From Sphingomonas bacterium (GTDB lineage: Bacteria > Pseudomonadota > Alphaproteobacteria > Sphingomonadales > Sphingomonadaceae), in the NCBI RefSeq assembly GCF_903642285.1, contig NZ_CAHJWJ010000013.1, positions 1 through 64,000 of the forward strand: DNA of 64,000 nt, read 5' to 3'. Shown here piece after piece: positions 35,556-44,325 of this stretch. Every line of letters starts with the position of its first letter. Positions within the stretch are counted from its first letter, which is position 1. The position numbers and the translations under genes were made by a program. Below the pieces are notes generated by a model, which was not told where the DNA came from, did not search any database, and saw only the letters and a program-made list of their open reading frames with translations.

Positions 35556-38540
35556 ATGTCCTACGCCGCAACGTCAGACGCCCGCAAATCCATGGCAAAA
35601 TTGCACCGCGCCGCCGAACCCGATGTTCTAAAACCGCTATTGGCGCGGGCCGCGCTAACGCCCGATTCGCGCGATCGGGTCATCGGCCATGCGTCGGGGC
35701 TGCTCGCCGACCTGCGCGCGGCGCAGTCGCGGGGGTGGGTGAACCAGTTCCTGCAGGAATACCGGCTGAATTCGTCGGAGGGCGTCGCGCTGCTGTCGCT
35801 GGCGGAGGCGTTCCTGCGCGTGCCCGATCCGGAAACCGCGGACCTGCTGATCGCCGACAAGCTGGGCGATGCGAACTGGCGTGCGCATACGGGCGAGTCG
35901 TCGTCGAAGCTGGTCAATGTCGCGACCTGGGGGCTGGTCGTCGGGCGCGCGCTGGTGGGGGAGGGTGAGCAGGGACCGCTACGCCGTCTGATCGGCCGTG
36001 CGGGCGAACCGTTCGTCCGGCAGGCGGTGGGTGCCGCCATGAAGATGATGGGCGAGATTTTCGTCATGGGCCGTACCATCGACGAGGCGATGCGGCGGAT
36101 GGCGCGCCCGGAGAACCAGGGCTTCACCGCCAGTTTCGACATGCTCGGCGAGGCGGCGCGGACCTTCGTCGACGCGGACCGCTACTTCCAATCCTATGTC
36201 GGCGCGATCGATGCGGTGGGCAGCGATCCGGCGGCAGGGCATTCGGTATCGGTGAAGCTGTCCGCGCTCCACCCGCGCTACGAGGTCGCGCGGTGGAGCG
36301 AATGCGTCCCCGCGCTGACCGACATGCTGGTCGCGCTGGCCGAACAGGCCGCGGCGAAGGGGATTGCGCTGACCGTCGACGCCGAGGAGTCCGAGCGGCT
36401 TGAGATGAGCCTGGACATCATCGGCTCGGTCGCCGCGTTGCCCGGCCTCAAGGGCTGGGACGGGTTCGGCATGGCGGTGCAGGCCTATGGCAAGCGTGCG
36501 CGGCCGGTGATCGCCTGGGCGAACGGGCTGGGCCGGCTGATGAACGTGCGCTTGGTGAAGGGGGCCTATTGGGACAGCGAGATCAAGCGGACTCAGGTCG
36601 AGGGGCTGGCGGACTATCCGCTGTTTACGCGCAAGGCGGCGACCGACGTGTCCTATCTCGCGGTCGCGCGCGACATGCTGGACGCGGAGCATATTCGGCC
36701 GGCCTTCGCCAGCCACAACGCGCTGACCGTCGCGACGATCATCGAATGGGCGGGCAACAGCCGCGACTTCGAGTTCCAGCGGCTGCACGGGATGGGCGAC
36801 GGCCTGTACGAGCGGCTGGTGCGCGAGAACGGCTATCATTGCCGGGTCTATGCGCCGGTCGGCGGGCACCGCGACCTGCTGGCCTATCTCGTCCGGCGGT
36901 TGCTGGAGAACGGCGCGAATTCCAGCTTCGTGCACCAGCTGGCGGATGCGCGATTGAGCGAGGCGGACATTCTGGCGGATCCGGTGGCGAAGGTCGCCGC
37001 GGTGGGCGGGGCGCGGCATCCGTCTATTCCGCGACCGGTCGACTTGTTCGGGGCAGGGGGGCATCGGAATTCGAGCGGGTTGGACTTGAGCGATGGGGAG
37101 ACGTTGGCGGCGGCGGTGGAAGCGGTGAATGCTCCCCTCCCGCTCTCGCCGTTCTCCCGCCTTCGCGGGGGAAGGGCAGAAGCCAGCGCCGCCATCACCC
37201 GCGCGCACGCCGCCTTCCCCGCCTGGTCCGCCACGCCCGTCGAAACCCGCGCCGCATGTCTCGACCGTCTCGCCGACCTGCTGGAGTCGAACCGCGACGA
37301 GCTGATGGCGATCTGCGTGCAGGAGGCGTTCAAGACCATCCCCGACGCGATCGGCGAAGTCCGCGAAGCCGCCGACTTCTGCCGCTACTATGCGAAGGAG
37401 GCGCGCGCCAACCTGCATCCGGTCGAACTCCCCGGGCCGACCGGCGAACGCAACACGCTGCATCTCGAAGGGCGCGGCGTTTGGGCGACGATTTCGCCCT
37501 GGAACTTTCCGCTCGCGATCTTTCTGGGTCAAACCGTCGCCGCGCTCGTCGCCGGCAATACCGTCGTCGCAAAGCCGGCACCGCAGACCCCGGCGATCGC
37601 CGCCCGGGCGGTGGCACTGGCGCACGACGCGGGTGTGCCCAAGGATGCGCTGATCCTGGTCCCCGGCGGTCCCGACGTCGGCGCAGCACTGACCGGCGAT
37701 CCGCGGATCATGGGTGTGGCCTTCACCGGATCGACCGCGACCGCGCGCAGGATCGCCCGATCGCTGCTGGAAGACGATGATCGCCCGATCGTCCCGCTGA
37801 TCGCGGAGACGGGGGGCATCAACGCGATGATCGTCGATTCGACCGCATTGCCCGAACAAGTCGTGGCGGATGTCGTCGCATCGTCCTTCCGTTCGGCGGG
37901 GCAGCGGTGTTCCGCGCTTCGTCTGTTGCTGGTGCAGGAGGATGTCGCAGACACCGTCATCGAGATGCTGTCGGGTGCGATCGATACGCTGACGATCGGT
38001 GCGCCGGGTGATCCGGCCACCGATGTCGGCCCGGTGATCGACCAGCCTGCGTACGACCGGCTGATGACGTACCGGGCGAGCGTGCAAGCGCAGTGGGTCA
38101 AGACGCTCGACGCGCCGGCGGACGGGCTGTTCGTCCCGCCGACGCTGATCCGCTTGAACGCGATCGAGGATCTTCGTCAGGAATGGTTCGGGCCGCTGCT
38201 GCATGTCGCGACGTGGAACGCGGGGACGCTGTCCGAGACGATCGCGCGCGTCAACGCGAAGGGCTACGGGCTGACGATGGGCCTCCACAGCCGTATCGCG
38301 CGCGCCGCCGAAGTGGCGGAGAGCAAGGCGGCGGTCGGTAATCTGTACGTCAACCGGTCGATGATCGGCGCGGTGGTGGGGTCGCAGCCTTTCGGCGGCG
38401 AGGGGCTTTCGGGGACCGGGCCGAAGGCGGGCGGGCCGCATTACCTGTACCGCTTCGTGACCGAGCGGGCGGTGTCGGTCGATACGACGTCGGCGGGTGG
38501 GAATGCGACGCTGCTTTCGCTGGACGAGGGTGGGATTTAG
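35556..38540 (+). CDS. putA: bifunctional proline dehydrogenase / L-glutamate gamma-semialdehyde dehydrogenase
   Basis: Oxidises proline to glutamate in two steps with substrate channelling. 994 residues, the short type A PutA without the N-terminal DNA-binding domain, so it is not expected to repress its own gene. The proline dehydrogenase FAD barrel covers about residues 60-470 (SVKLSALHPRYEVARW, LTVDAEESERLEMSLD, VRLVKGAYWDSEIKR). The aldehyde dehydrogenase domain covers about 560-980: FALR-less but clear ISPWNFPLAIFLGQ, GFTGS-type VAFTGSTATARRI, and catalytic Cys in FRSAGQRCSALR. The interdomain linker near residue 530 contains an in-frame hairpin repeat. Confidence 0.96.
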   Translation: MSYAATSDARKSMAKLHRAAEPDVLKPLLARAALTPDSRDRVIGHASGLLADLRAAQSRGWVNQFLQEYRLNSSEGVALLSLAEAFLRVPDPETADLLIADKLGDANWRAHTGESSSKLVNVATWGLVVGRALVGEGEQGPLRRLIGRAGEPFVRQAVGAAMKMMGEIFVMGRTIDEAMRRMARPENQGFTASFDMLGEAARTFVDADRYFQSYVGAIDAVGSDPAAGHSVSVKLSALHPRYEVARWSECVPALTDMLVALAEQAAAKGIALTVDAEESERLEMSLDIIGSVAALPGLKGWDGFGMAVQAYGKRARPVIAWANGLGRLMNVRLVKGAYWDSEIKRTQVEGLADYPLFTRKAATDVSYLAVARDMLDAEHIRPAFASHNALTVATIIEWAGNSRDFEFQRLHGMGDGLYERLVRENGYHCRVYAPVGGHRDLLAYLVRRLLENGANSSFVHQLADARLSEADILADPVAKVAAVGGARHPSIPRPVDLFGAGGHRNSSGLDLSDGETLAAAVEAVNAPLPLSPFSRLRGGRAEASAAITRAHAAFPAWSATPVETRAACLDRLADLLESNRDELMAICVQEAFKTIPDAIGEVREAADFCRYYAKEARANLHPVELPGPTGERNTLHLEGRGVWATISPWNFPLAIFLGQTVAALVAGNTVVAKPAPQTPAIAARAVALAHDAGVPKDALILVPGGPDVGAALTGDPRIMGVAFTGSTATARRIARSLLEDDDRPIVPLIAETGGINAMIVDSTALPEQVVADVVASSFRSAGQRCSALRLLLVQEDVADTVIEMLSGAIDTLTIGAPGDPATDVGPVIDQPAYDRLMTYRASVQAQWVKTLDAPADGLFVPPTLIRLNAIEDLRQEWFGPLLHVATWNAGTLSETIARVNAKGYGLTMGLHSRIARAAEVAESKAAVGNLYVNRSMIGAVVGSQPFGGEGLSGTGPKAGGPHYLYRFVTERAVSVDTTSAGGNATLLSLDEGGI
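37152..37173. repeat. hairpin repeat inserted in frame in the putA linker
   Basis: TTCTCCCGC (37152-37160), loop CTTC, GCGGGGGAA (37165-37173) form a short stem with one G-T pair. The region reads LPLSPFSRLRGGRAEAS in PutA, between the two catalytic domains. The surrounding pyrimidine-rich sequence from about 37131 may belong to the same element. Confidence 0.65.
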
Positions 38541-38581
38541 CCGATCGAAACCCGGCATTGACGTTCGACCGCTCCACAAAT

Positions 38582-38665
38582 CGTCATCCCGGGCTTGTCC
38601 CGGGATCCAGGGTTACAAGCGCCGCGCTCCGCGGCTCTGGATTCCGGGACAAGCCCGGGATGACG
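38582..38665. terminator. long inverted repeat / probable bidirectional terminator
   Basis: The left arm CGTCATCCCGGGCTTGTCCC and the right arm GGGACAAGCCCGGGATGACG are exact reverse complements for twenty bases, with GGATCCAG facing CTGGATTCC next to them. It lies between convergent putA and mscS. Confidence 0.75.
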
Positions 38666-38708
38666 GCGACTTGCGCCCGATGCGAATTTGCGCATGCCGA
38701 ACCGCCGC

Positions 38709-39977
38709 CTATTCAAGATTGCTCGTCCCTTCGCCCGCATCCTGGTCGACCGCCGACCGGTCGGTCGATACCGGCAGCGGCGTGCCGCGTCGCGGGGCTT
38801 TGGCGACCGCTTCGCTCAGCGTCTCCAGCGAGGCGTAGGGCATGATGAGGCCACCGTCCGGGCGCGCGGTAAAGCCGGTCTGGGTCGGATAGGCGAGTTC
38901 GATCCCCTCTTCGTTCAATCGCCGCACCAGCGCCACGCCGACCTCATGACGCAGGTCGTAATATTGCTGATACGCCGCGCTCGACGAATCGAACTCGACG
39001 CCGAAATCATAGCTCGATTCGCCGAACGCCGCGAAACCGGCACGGACGAACTTGCCCCCGGTCGCCTCGACGACCTCCTTCACCAATGCGGGTAGCCCTT
39101 CCATGACGTCGACGGGGGTCCATTGGACGAGCCCCAGCGTGAAGGTTATCCGACGATAATCGCGCCGCGTGTTGTTCAGGATTTCCTTGTCGAGCAGATG
39201 CTTGTTCGAGATGATCCGTTCCTCGCCCGTCGGCGCGCGGATCCGGGTGGACTTGATCCCGATCGCCTCGACCGTGCCCGACGACTTGTCGTAGGTGATG
39301 GCGTCTCCCCGCCCGAATGGCCGGTCGAAGATGATGGCGATCGCCGCGAACAGGTCGGCGAATATGCCCTGCGCGGCGAGGCCGATCGCGATGCCGCCGA
39401 CCCCAAGACCGGCGACGAGGCCAGTGACGTTGACGCCAAGATTGTCGAGCACGACGATCAGCGCGATCGCGAACAGCACGAACGTGACGAGGATTCGGAT
39501 CAGCCCCAACGCGTTCAGCAGCGCCTCGCCCGAATAATGTTCGGAGCTCGTGCGATGCTCGATCGCGCCCAGGATGATCTCGCGCGCCCAGATCGCCGCC
39601 TGGAAGACCGATGCGATGGTCCACAGGAAATTGATCGTATGCGCTATTTCCGTCGGTGCGTCCGCATAGCCGGAGACGAGCTTCGCCGCGATCATGACGA
39701 TGAAGAAATTGTTGGTCCGCATCAGCGCGCGGCCGAACACCGTGCCCCATCCGGCAAGCCGCTGGTCGTGCCGACACAGCCGCTCGCCCAGCCCCCTCAG
39801 CGCGCCAAGCGCGAAGACGATGACGGTGCCGACCGCGACCGCGATCAGGATTTGCAGCCAATGCACCTGAAACCACTCGACCGCCGAGGTGACGAGGTCT
39901 TCCGCCTGCGCTCGCAGATCGGCGGCGCTCAAATGGTGACCGGTAGCAGCTGCTTTCGCAGGGGCGGTGTTTGGCAT
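38709..39977 (-). CDS. MscS-family mechanosensitive ion channel
   Basis: Membrane channel that releases solutes on hypo-osmotic shock. 422 residues with an N-terminal helix (WLQILIAVAVGTVIVFALGAL), further helices at about 85-105 and 150-175, and the pore-lining TM3 motif VAGLGVGGIAIGLAAQGIFADL at about 180-200. The beta domain follows (FGRGDAITYDKSSGTVEAIGIKSTRIRAPTGEERIISNKHL), then a cytosolic alpha/beta domain and an extra C-terminal tail. It is 13 bp downstream of the topoisomerase IB gene and probably in the same operon. Confidence 0.93.
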   Translation of the reverse strand: MPNTAPAKAAATGHHLSAADLRAQAEDLVTSAVEWFQVHWLQILIAVAVGTVIVFALGALRGLGERLCRHDQRLAGWGTVFGRALMRTNNFFIVMIAAKLVSGYADAPTEIAHTINFLWTIASVFQAAIWAREIILGAIEHRTSSEHYSGEALLNALGLIRILVTFVLFAIALIVVLDNLGVNVTGLVAGLGVGGIAIGLAAQGIFADLFAAIAIIFDRPFGRGDAITYDKSSGTVEAIGIKSTRIRAPTGEERIISNKHLLDKEILNNTRRDYRRITFTLGLVQWTPVDVMEGLPALVKEVVEATGGKFVRAGFAAFGESSYDFGVEFDSSSAAYQQYYDLRHEVGVALVRRLNEEGIELAYPTQTGFTARPDGGLIMPYASLETLSEAVAKAPRRGTPLPVSTDRSAVDQDAGEGTSNLE

Positions 39978-39990
39978 GGACGTCTCTGGA

Positions 39991-40992
39991 TCAGGCGGCC
40001 GATTCGAGCGCGGGCCGGCCGCGTTCGAGAAAGGCGATGAGGCCGCGTTCGGTACGGCTCAGGTACCGCGCGGCGCGCGGCAGGCGAAGCGCCTTGCGAA
40101 AGGCGGTCTGCCCCTCTTTCACGAGGTCGATGAGCGTGGGATGAACATAGGATTTGCGCGCGATCGCCGCGGTGTTCCCCAGCTTGAGCGTGACGGGTTC
40201 GAGCAACGTCTTGAGGCTGAGGTCGCGTTCGGACGAAGCCAGCGCCTCGAACGCGGTGACGCTGGCGGCCCAGGTGCGGAAATGCTTGGCGGTGAACGCC
40301 TCGCCCGTCGCTTCGCGGATATACGCGTTCACGTCGGACGAGGTGACGGGGTGCGCTTCGCCCGCATCGTCGAGCCAGCCGAACAAATGCTGTTCGGGCA
40401 AGTCCTGGCATTTTCGCGCGAACCGCACGAGCGCCTTGTCGGTCATCTTCAGCGTGCACAATTTGCCCGATTTGGCTTTGAACTGCAGCGTCAGCGCCTT
40501 GCCCTTCAATGCGGCATGACGCTTGCGAAGCGTCGTTGCGCCGAAGCTCTCGTTGGCCTGCGCATAGGCTTCGTTGCCGACGCGGATATGACCTTCGTCG
40601 AGCAGCCTGATGACGCCCGCCACGGCGCGTTCCCGCGTCAGGCCGCGCTTGGCCAGGTCAAGTTCGACGCGCTTTCGCAGACGGGGCAGCGCATGCCCGA
40701 ACTCGACGCATCGTTCGTATTTCGATGCCTCCTGCGCGGCGCGGAAATCGGCATGATACCGGTATTGCTTGCGGCCCTTCTCGTCCCAGCCGATCGCCTG
40801 GATATGTCCGTTCGCGTTCGCGCAGAACCAGGCATTGCGGTAAGCAGGCGGCAAGCCGATGGCGTTCAGCCGGTCGATCTCTTCGCGATCGGTGATCCGT
40901 TCGCCCGTCGGGGACCAATAGCTCCAGCCGTTTCGAACCTTCTTCCGGGTGATCCCGGGTTGCTGGTCGTCCGCGTAGACGATGCGCGCCAT
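39991..40992 (-). CDS. type IB DNA topoisomerase (poxvirus-like)
   Basis: Relaxes supercoils through a 3'-phosphotyrosyl intermediate and needs no ATP. 333 residues, typical of the small bacterial/poxvirus type. The N-terminal domain has RKKVRNGWSYWSPTGERITD and LPPAYRNAWFCANANGHIQAIGWDEKGRKQYRYHADF. The catalytic domain has LTLQFKAKSGK, FTAKHFRTWAASV with the conserved arginine, and the nucleophile Tyr282 in NTAAIARKSYVHPTLI. Divergent from the PfpI gene across 104 bp, where a GGAAC with a CATT 16 bases further (minus strand) weakly resembles a general-stress promoter. Confidence 0.95.
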   Translation of the reverse strand: MARIVYADDQQPGITRKKVRNGWSYWSPTGERITDREEIDRLNAIGLPPAYRNAWFCANANGHIQAIGWDEKGRKQYRYHADFRAAQEASKYERCVEFGHALPRLRKRVELDLAKRGLTRERAVAGVIRLLDEGHIRVGNEAYAQANESFGATTLRKRHAALKGKALTLQFKAKSGKLCTLKMTDKALVRFARKCQDLPEQHLFGWLDDAGEAHPVTSSDVNAYIREATGEAFTAKHFRTWAASVTAFEALASSERDLSLKTLLEPVTLKLGNTAAIARKSYVHPTLIDLVKEGQTAFRKALRLPRAARYLSRTERGLIAFLERGRPALESAA

Positions 40993-41096
40993 CGATGCTC
41001 CTTCGTAACGACTGGGGAAATGCGCGCGTCGTCGCTTCGTTCCGGAACGGCGACGGCGGCGGGGGGTTCGTAGCGGGCAATCAAGGAGTGCACCGC

Positions 41097-41648
41097 ATGC
41101 CCGACCTTTCCAAAGCCCGCATCCTCATGCTCGCGACCGACGGGTTCGAGAATGACGAATTGTTCAAGCCGCGCCAGGCGCTGATCGACGCCGGCGCGAC
41201 CGTAACCCTCGCGTCGCCTAAAACCGATCCGATCCAGGGCGAAAAAGCGGGTGAGAAGGCCGACACGATCACGCCCGACATGACGCTGGATGAGGTCGAT
41301 ACCGACGATTACGACGCGATCGTCCTGCCGGGCGGCGTCGGCAATCCGGACAAGCTGCGCATGGAGGAACGCGCGATCGAGATCATCCAGGATTTCGCCG
41401 AGGACGAGAAGATCATTGCCGCGATCTGCCATGCGCCGTGGCTGCTGATCGAGGCCGATGTCGTCGATGGTCGGCGGATGACCAGCTGGCCGTCGATCCG
41501 CACCGACCTGGAAAATGCCGGTGCCGATGTCGTCGACGAAGCGGTCGTGGTCGACGCCAATTTCATCACCAGCCGCAAGCCCGACGATATCCCCGCATTC
41601 AACGACGCGATCATCTTGGCGCTGGTGGAAGAACTGGCGGACGCATAA
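41097..41648 (+). CDS. DJ-1/PfpI family protein (type 1 glutamine amidotransferase-like)
   Basis: A 183-residue protein of the PfpI/YhbO group, proposed to act as protein or nucleotide deglycase or stress chaperone; the activity here is inferred. The nucleophile Cys111 lies in AAICHAPWLLIEAD and the preceding acid in LPGGVGNPDKLR. AAGGAG lies nine bases before the ATG at 41097; the upstream open frame is not used. Other conserved text: RMTSWPSIRTDLENAGADVVDEAVVVD. It follows the typical PfpI length and pattern. Confidence 0.92.
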   Translation: MPDLSKARILMLATDGFENDELFKPRQALIDAGATVTLASPKTDPIQGEKAGEKADTITPDMTLDEVDTDDYDAIVLPGGVGNPDKLRMEERAIEIIQDFAEDEKIIAAICHAPWLLIEADVVDGRRMTSWPSIRTDLENAGADVVDEAVVVDANFITSRKPDDIPAFNDAIILALVEELADA

Positions 41649-41675
41649 TGCCGTGCGCGCCCTTCCGGCCGATGG

Positions 41676-42734
41676 TCAGGGCAGGGCGCGTGCCTGTTTC
41701 ATCGATGGACCGAAACCGTCGATGAACCGCTGCGCCGGCCGTTCGACCCGAACGTGGAGGATCGTCGAGCATAGCAGGACGATACCGATATAGACGGCGA
41801 TCAGGGCCGGCGGGACGTCATCGACCCGGCGGACGAAGACCAGCTTGAAGACGATCCACAGCGGATAGTGACATAGATAGGTGGCGTAGCTGACCTCGCC
41901 GAGGAAATGCATCCCGCGGCCCCCGGGCGCACTGGCCACGACCGCGTGAGCGAGCAGGAAGATCAACAGCGCGAACAGCGCGGGCGCGGCGAGCGTTTCG
42001 GGTACGCCGATCGCCCACGAGGCCGCGACGCCGACCGCCGTCACGCCCGCTACGCGCACGCCATCGCTGCGCTGCCAAAGCGCACAGACGATGGTTCCGG
42101 TGAGGAACTCGCACAGGCAGCGGACGAGGCCGAACCGCGGGATGTCGAAACTGAGCAGCGGCGACGGCTGGATGACGACGCACAATCCGATCGTCAGAAT
42201 GCCTGCCAGCGCCAGCAATGCGGTGGTCGACAGTCGTCGCCAGTCGAAGATGATCGCGACCACCGGAAAGACGAGATAGGCACCCAGCTCCGCGCTGATC
42301 GACCAGGACGGGATGTTCCATGCCAGCCGGTCTAGGAAACCCCAGTTCTGCAGCAGCAGAACGTGCAGCGGCAGATCGGCGAACGGAAAGGAAACGGGGT
42401 CCGCCCGGCCGGTCGCGACGAAGACCAGCGCCAGCGCGACCATCGCCGAGAGCATTACGGCATGCAGCGGCCAGACGCGCGCGATCCGTTTGCGCAGGAA
42501 CGGCACGAACGCATGCCACCGCTCCCGGTGCAGCCGCTCGCCCCAGCTGAGCCACATCACGAAACCCGAAAGCAGGAAGAAGAAATCGACCGCCAGATAC
42601 CCCTTGGACAACAGCAATGCGATTGCCGGCGGGAGCCCTGCGATCGACTGGCGGATGTGGAACAGGACGACGAACCATGCCGCGATCCCGCGCGCGCCGG
42701 TCAGCGCGCGCAGTTCGCCGACGGGTCGAGTCAC
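41676..42734 (-). CDS. acyltransferase 3 family membrane protein
   Basis: Integral membrane acyltransferase of the OafA/ExoZ type that O-acetylates surface polysaccharides or lipids. 352 residues with about ten hydrophobic segments. The N-terminal LRALTGARGIAAWFVVLFHIRQ contains the conserved arginine and histidine of the family, then YLAVDFFFLLSGFVMWLSWG and RKRIARVWPLHAVML. The start is a GTG at 42734 that overlaps the stop codon of the O-ligase gene by four bases, so it is coupled to the exosortase-type glycan genes upstream. Confidence 0.92.
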   Translation of the reverse strand: MTRPVGELRALTGARGIAAWFVVLFHIRQSIAGLPPAIALLLSKGYLAVDFFFLLSGFVMWLSWGERLHRERWHAFVPFLRKRIARVWPLHAVMLSAMVALALVFVATGRADPVSFPFADLPLHVLLLQNWGFLDRLAWNIPSWSISAELGAYLVFPVVAIIFDWRRLSTTALLALAGILTIGLCVVIQPSPLLSFDIPRFGLVRCLCEFLTGTIVCALWQRSDGVRVAGVTAVGVAASWAIGVPETLAAPALFALLIFLLAHAVVASAPGGRGMHFLGEVSYATYLCHYPLWIVFKLVFVRRVDDVPPALIAVYIGIVLLCSTILHVRVERPAQRFIDGFGPSMKQARALP

Positions 42735-44083
42735 GCCGGCACCGGTGTCACGCGCGAGCGCCGGATCGGCCGGGCGCTCGCCTGGCCGCTCTTGCGCGCC
42801 AGATAGGTGTCGAGCCCGATCTGCGCGCCGATCAGCATGTAGACAAACGGCTGGAACGCGATCGCGATGAACGCCGCGCCGAGCAGATAGACGAGATGCG
42901 CGGTCTGCAATGCCCCCGCCAGCCCGCCTGCCCAGGCGAGATCGCCTGCGCGGTAGCGACGGCGCAGGATTTCCATGCGGATCAGTCCGGTGATGCTGAT
43001 GATCAGCCAGAGCCCGAGTCCCGGATAGCCTTGTTCGCCGAGCATCTCGAAATAGGCGCTGTGATAGGCGCGCGCCTTGTCGACTTCGACGGTGTTCTGC
43101 GCCGATTTCGATGCCGGGCCGCCGTCGCTCTTCACCAGGTCATAGCGGATATGGTTGCCGCGATACGCCTCGAACCCGCCGCCGAACGGATGCGTCTTCG
43201 CATAATCCCATGTCCAGCCCCAGACCGCGATCCGGGTGGAGGCGGATTCGTCCGCCTGATAGGATTTGATCGTGTCCATCCGCTGCGTGAACTGCGACGG
43301 CAGGAAGGGGACGGCGACGACACCGAGCAATGCGAGCACGGCGACGTAACGCGCCCTTTTCTGCACCGCGCGGATCTGCAGCACCGCCAACAGCAGGATG
43401 CAGAGCAGCCCCGTCCGCGTGGAGGTGCCGACCGGGATCAGCAGGCAAGCGAAGACCAGCGCGAGACAGAATGTCTTCGATCGCCAGTCGGGCGGAAAAA
43501 CGGTGCCGTAGCGCATGAACCAGACGATCACGGGAATGATCGCGATCGCGACGGCGGAGATCGTGCTGCCCTCGTACAGACCGCTATTGTTGTCGACCAT
43601 CAGGTTCAGCTGCCCATAGCCGCCACCGCCGCTCGCCAGCGTCTTTGCGCCACCCACGATGATGATCGACGCCGCCGACAGGATCATGAACAGCAGCAGC
43701 GATTCGATCCGTAGCCTGGTCCGCAGCGTCAGCGGCAGGAACGCCGCGAAGAACAACGCCTTCCAGACCCAGTCCCACGTATCGATCGCGTCCGCGGGGA
43801 AATCCGCGCCGAGCGTCGTCAGCCCGCAATAGGCCATCAGGATCAGGATGATCCCCTGACGCGGCGCGACCCGAACATCGGCCTTGTCGTCCGCGATGGC
43901 CCAGGCCCCGACCGCCAGCGCGACCGCGATCAACGAGATGGGCACCGTGTTCAGCAGGAAATAGGTCAGCCGCTGCGGCGAGACGATGTCGATATAGACA
44001 TAGGCAAGCACGAACAGGAACGGCCGACGAAACCCCATCCCGAACAGTGCGACGAGGAACGCTACGAAGGCGAGATCACGCAA
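42731..44083 (-). CDS. putative O-glycosylation ligase, exosortase A system-associated (Wzy/WaaL-like)
   Basis: Polytopic membrane protein of 450 residues with about ten to twelve helices and a large periplasmic loop near residues 260-350 containing STRIAVWGWTWDYAKTHPFGGGFEAYRGNHI. This matches the O-antigen ligase/polymerase superfamily. The N-terminus RDLAFVAFLVALFGMGFRRPFLFVLAYVYIDIVSPQRL is characteristic of the exosortase-A-associated ligase family. The start is a TTG at 44083, which gives the conserved MRDLAF start and overlaps the preceding small ORF by eight bases. No exosortase or PEP-CTERM protein is visible in the window. Confidence 0.9.
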   Translation of the reverse strand: MRDLAFVAFLVALFGMGFRRPFLFVLAYVYIDIVSPQRLTYFLLNTVPISLIAVALAVGAWAIADDKADVRVAPRQGIILILMAYCGLTTLGADFPADAIDTWDWVWKALFFAAFLPLTLRTRLRIESLLLFMILSAASIIIVGGAKTLASGGGGYGQLNLMVDNNSGLYEGSTISAVAIAIIPVIVWFMRYGTVFPPDWRSKTFCLALVFACLLIPVGTSTRTGLLCILLLAVLQIRAVQKRARYVAVLALLGVVAVPFLPSQFTQRMDTIKSYQADESASTRIAVWGWTWDYAKTHPFGGGFEAYRGNHIRYDLVKSDGGPASKSAQNTVEVDKARAYHSAYFEMLGEQGYPGLGLWLIISITGLIRMEILRRRYRAGDLAWAGGLAGALQTAHLVYLLGAAFIAIAFQPFVYMLIGAQIGLDTYLARKSGQASARPIRRSRVTPVPA

Positions 44084-44231
44084 CCGGCGGCTCCCCGTCT
44101 GCGGTACGCTTGCGCGGCGCGCGTTTCGCTTCGACCGGGCCCTCCCTGTCCAGATCGGGACGCTTGAGCAGCAGGAACGCGGCGAGCAGCATCAGCCCGT
44201 GCGTCAGGCCGAGCGCCAGATTGTCGATCAT
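44076..44231 (-). CDS. 51-residue membrane peptide upstream of the O-ligase
   Basis: A short ORF not recognised as a named family. ATG at 44231, preceded by GAAAGG with a seven-base spacer. The protein starts MIDNLALGLTHGLMLLAAFL, giving one membrane helix, followed by a basic, charged tail (KRPDLDREG...KRAPRKRTADGEPPVA). Its stop codon (44076-44078) overlaps the TTG start of the ligase gene, so it is positioned to control ligase translation by coupling. It could be a true small subunit or only a leader peptide. Confidence 0.6.
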   Translation of the reverse strand: MIDNLALGLTHGLMLLAAFLLLKRPDLDREGPVEAKRAPRKRTADGEPPVA

Positions 44232-44325
44232 CGCCGTGCCTTTCGCCCGCACCTCGAATGTGCCGGTCCTGCCTAACGCGGCCCGGTTGACGGCGCGTTA
44301 AGCGCTTTGCGGGCAATAGGATGGG

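Noticed and set aside
35979..38579. 866-codon minus-strand open frame opposite putA
   Set aside because: Antisense shadow of PutA; low-complexity Arg/Gln-rich product and no ribosome-binding site.
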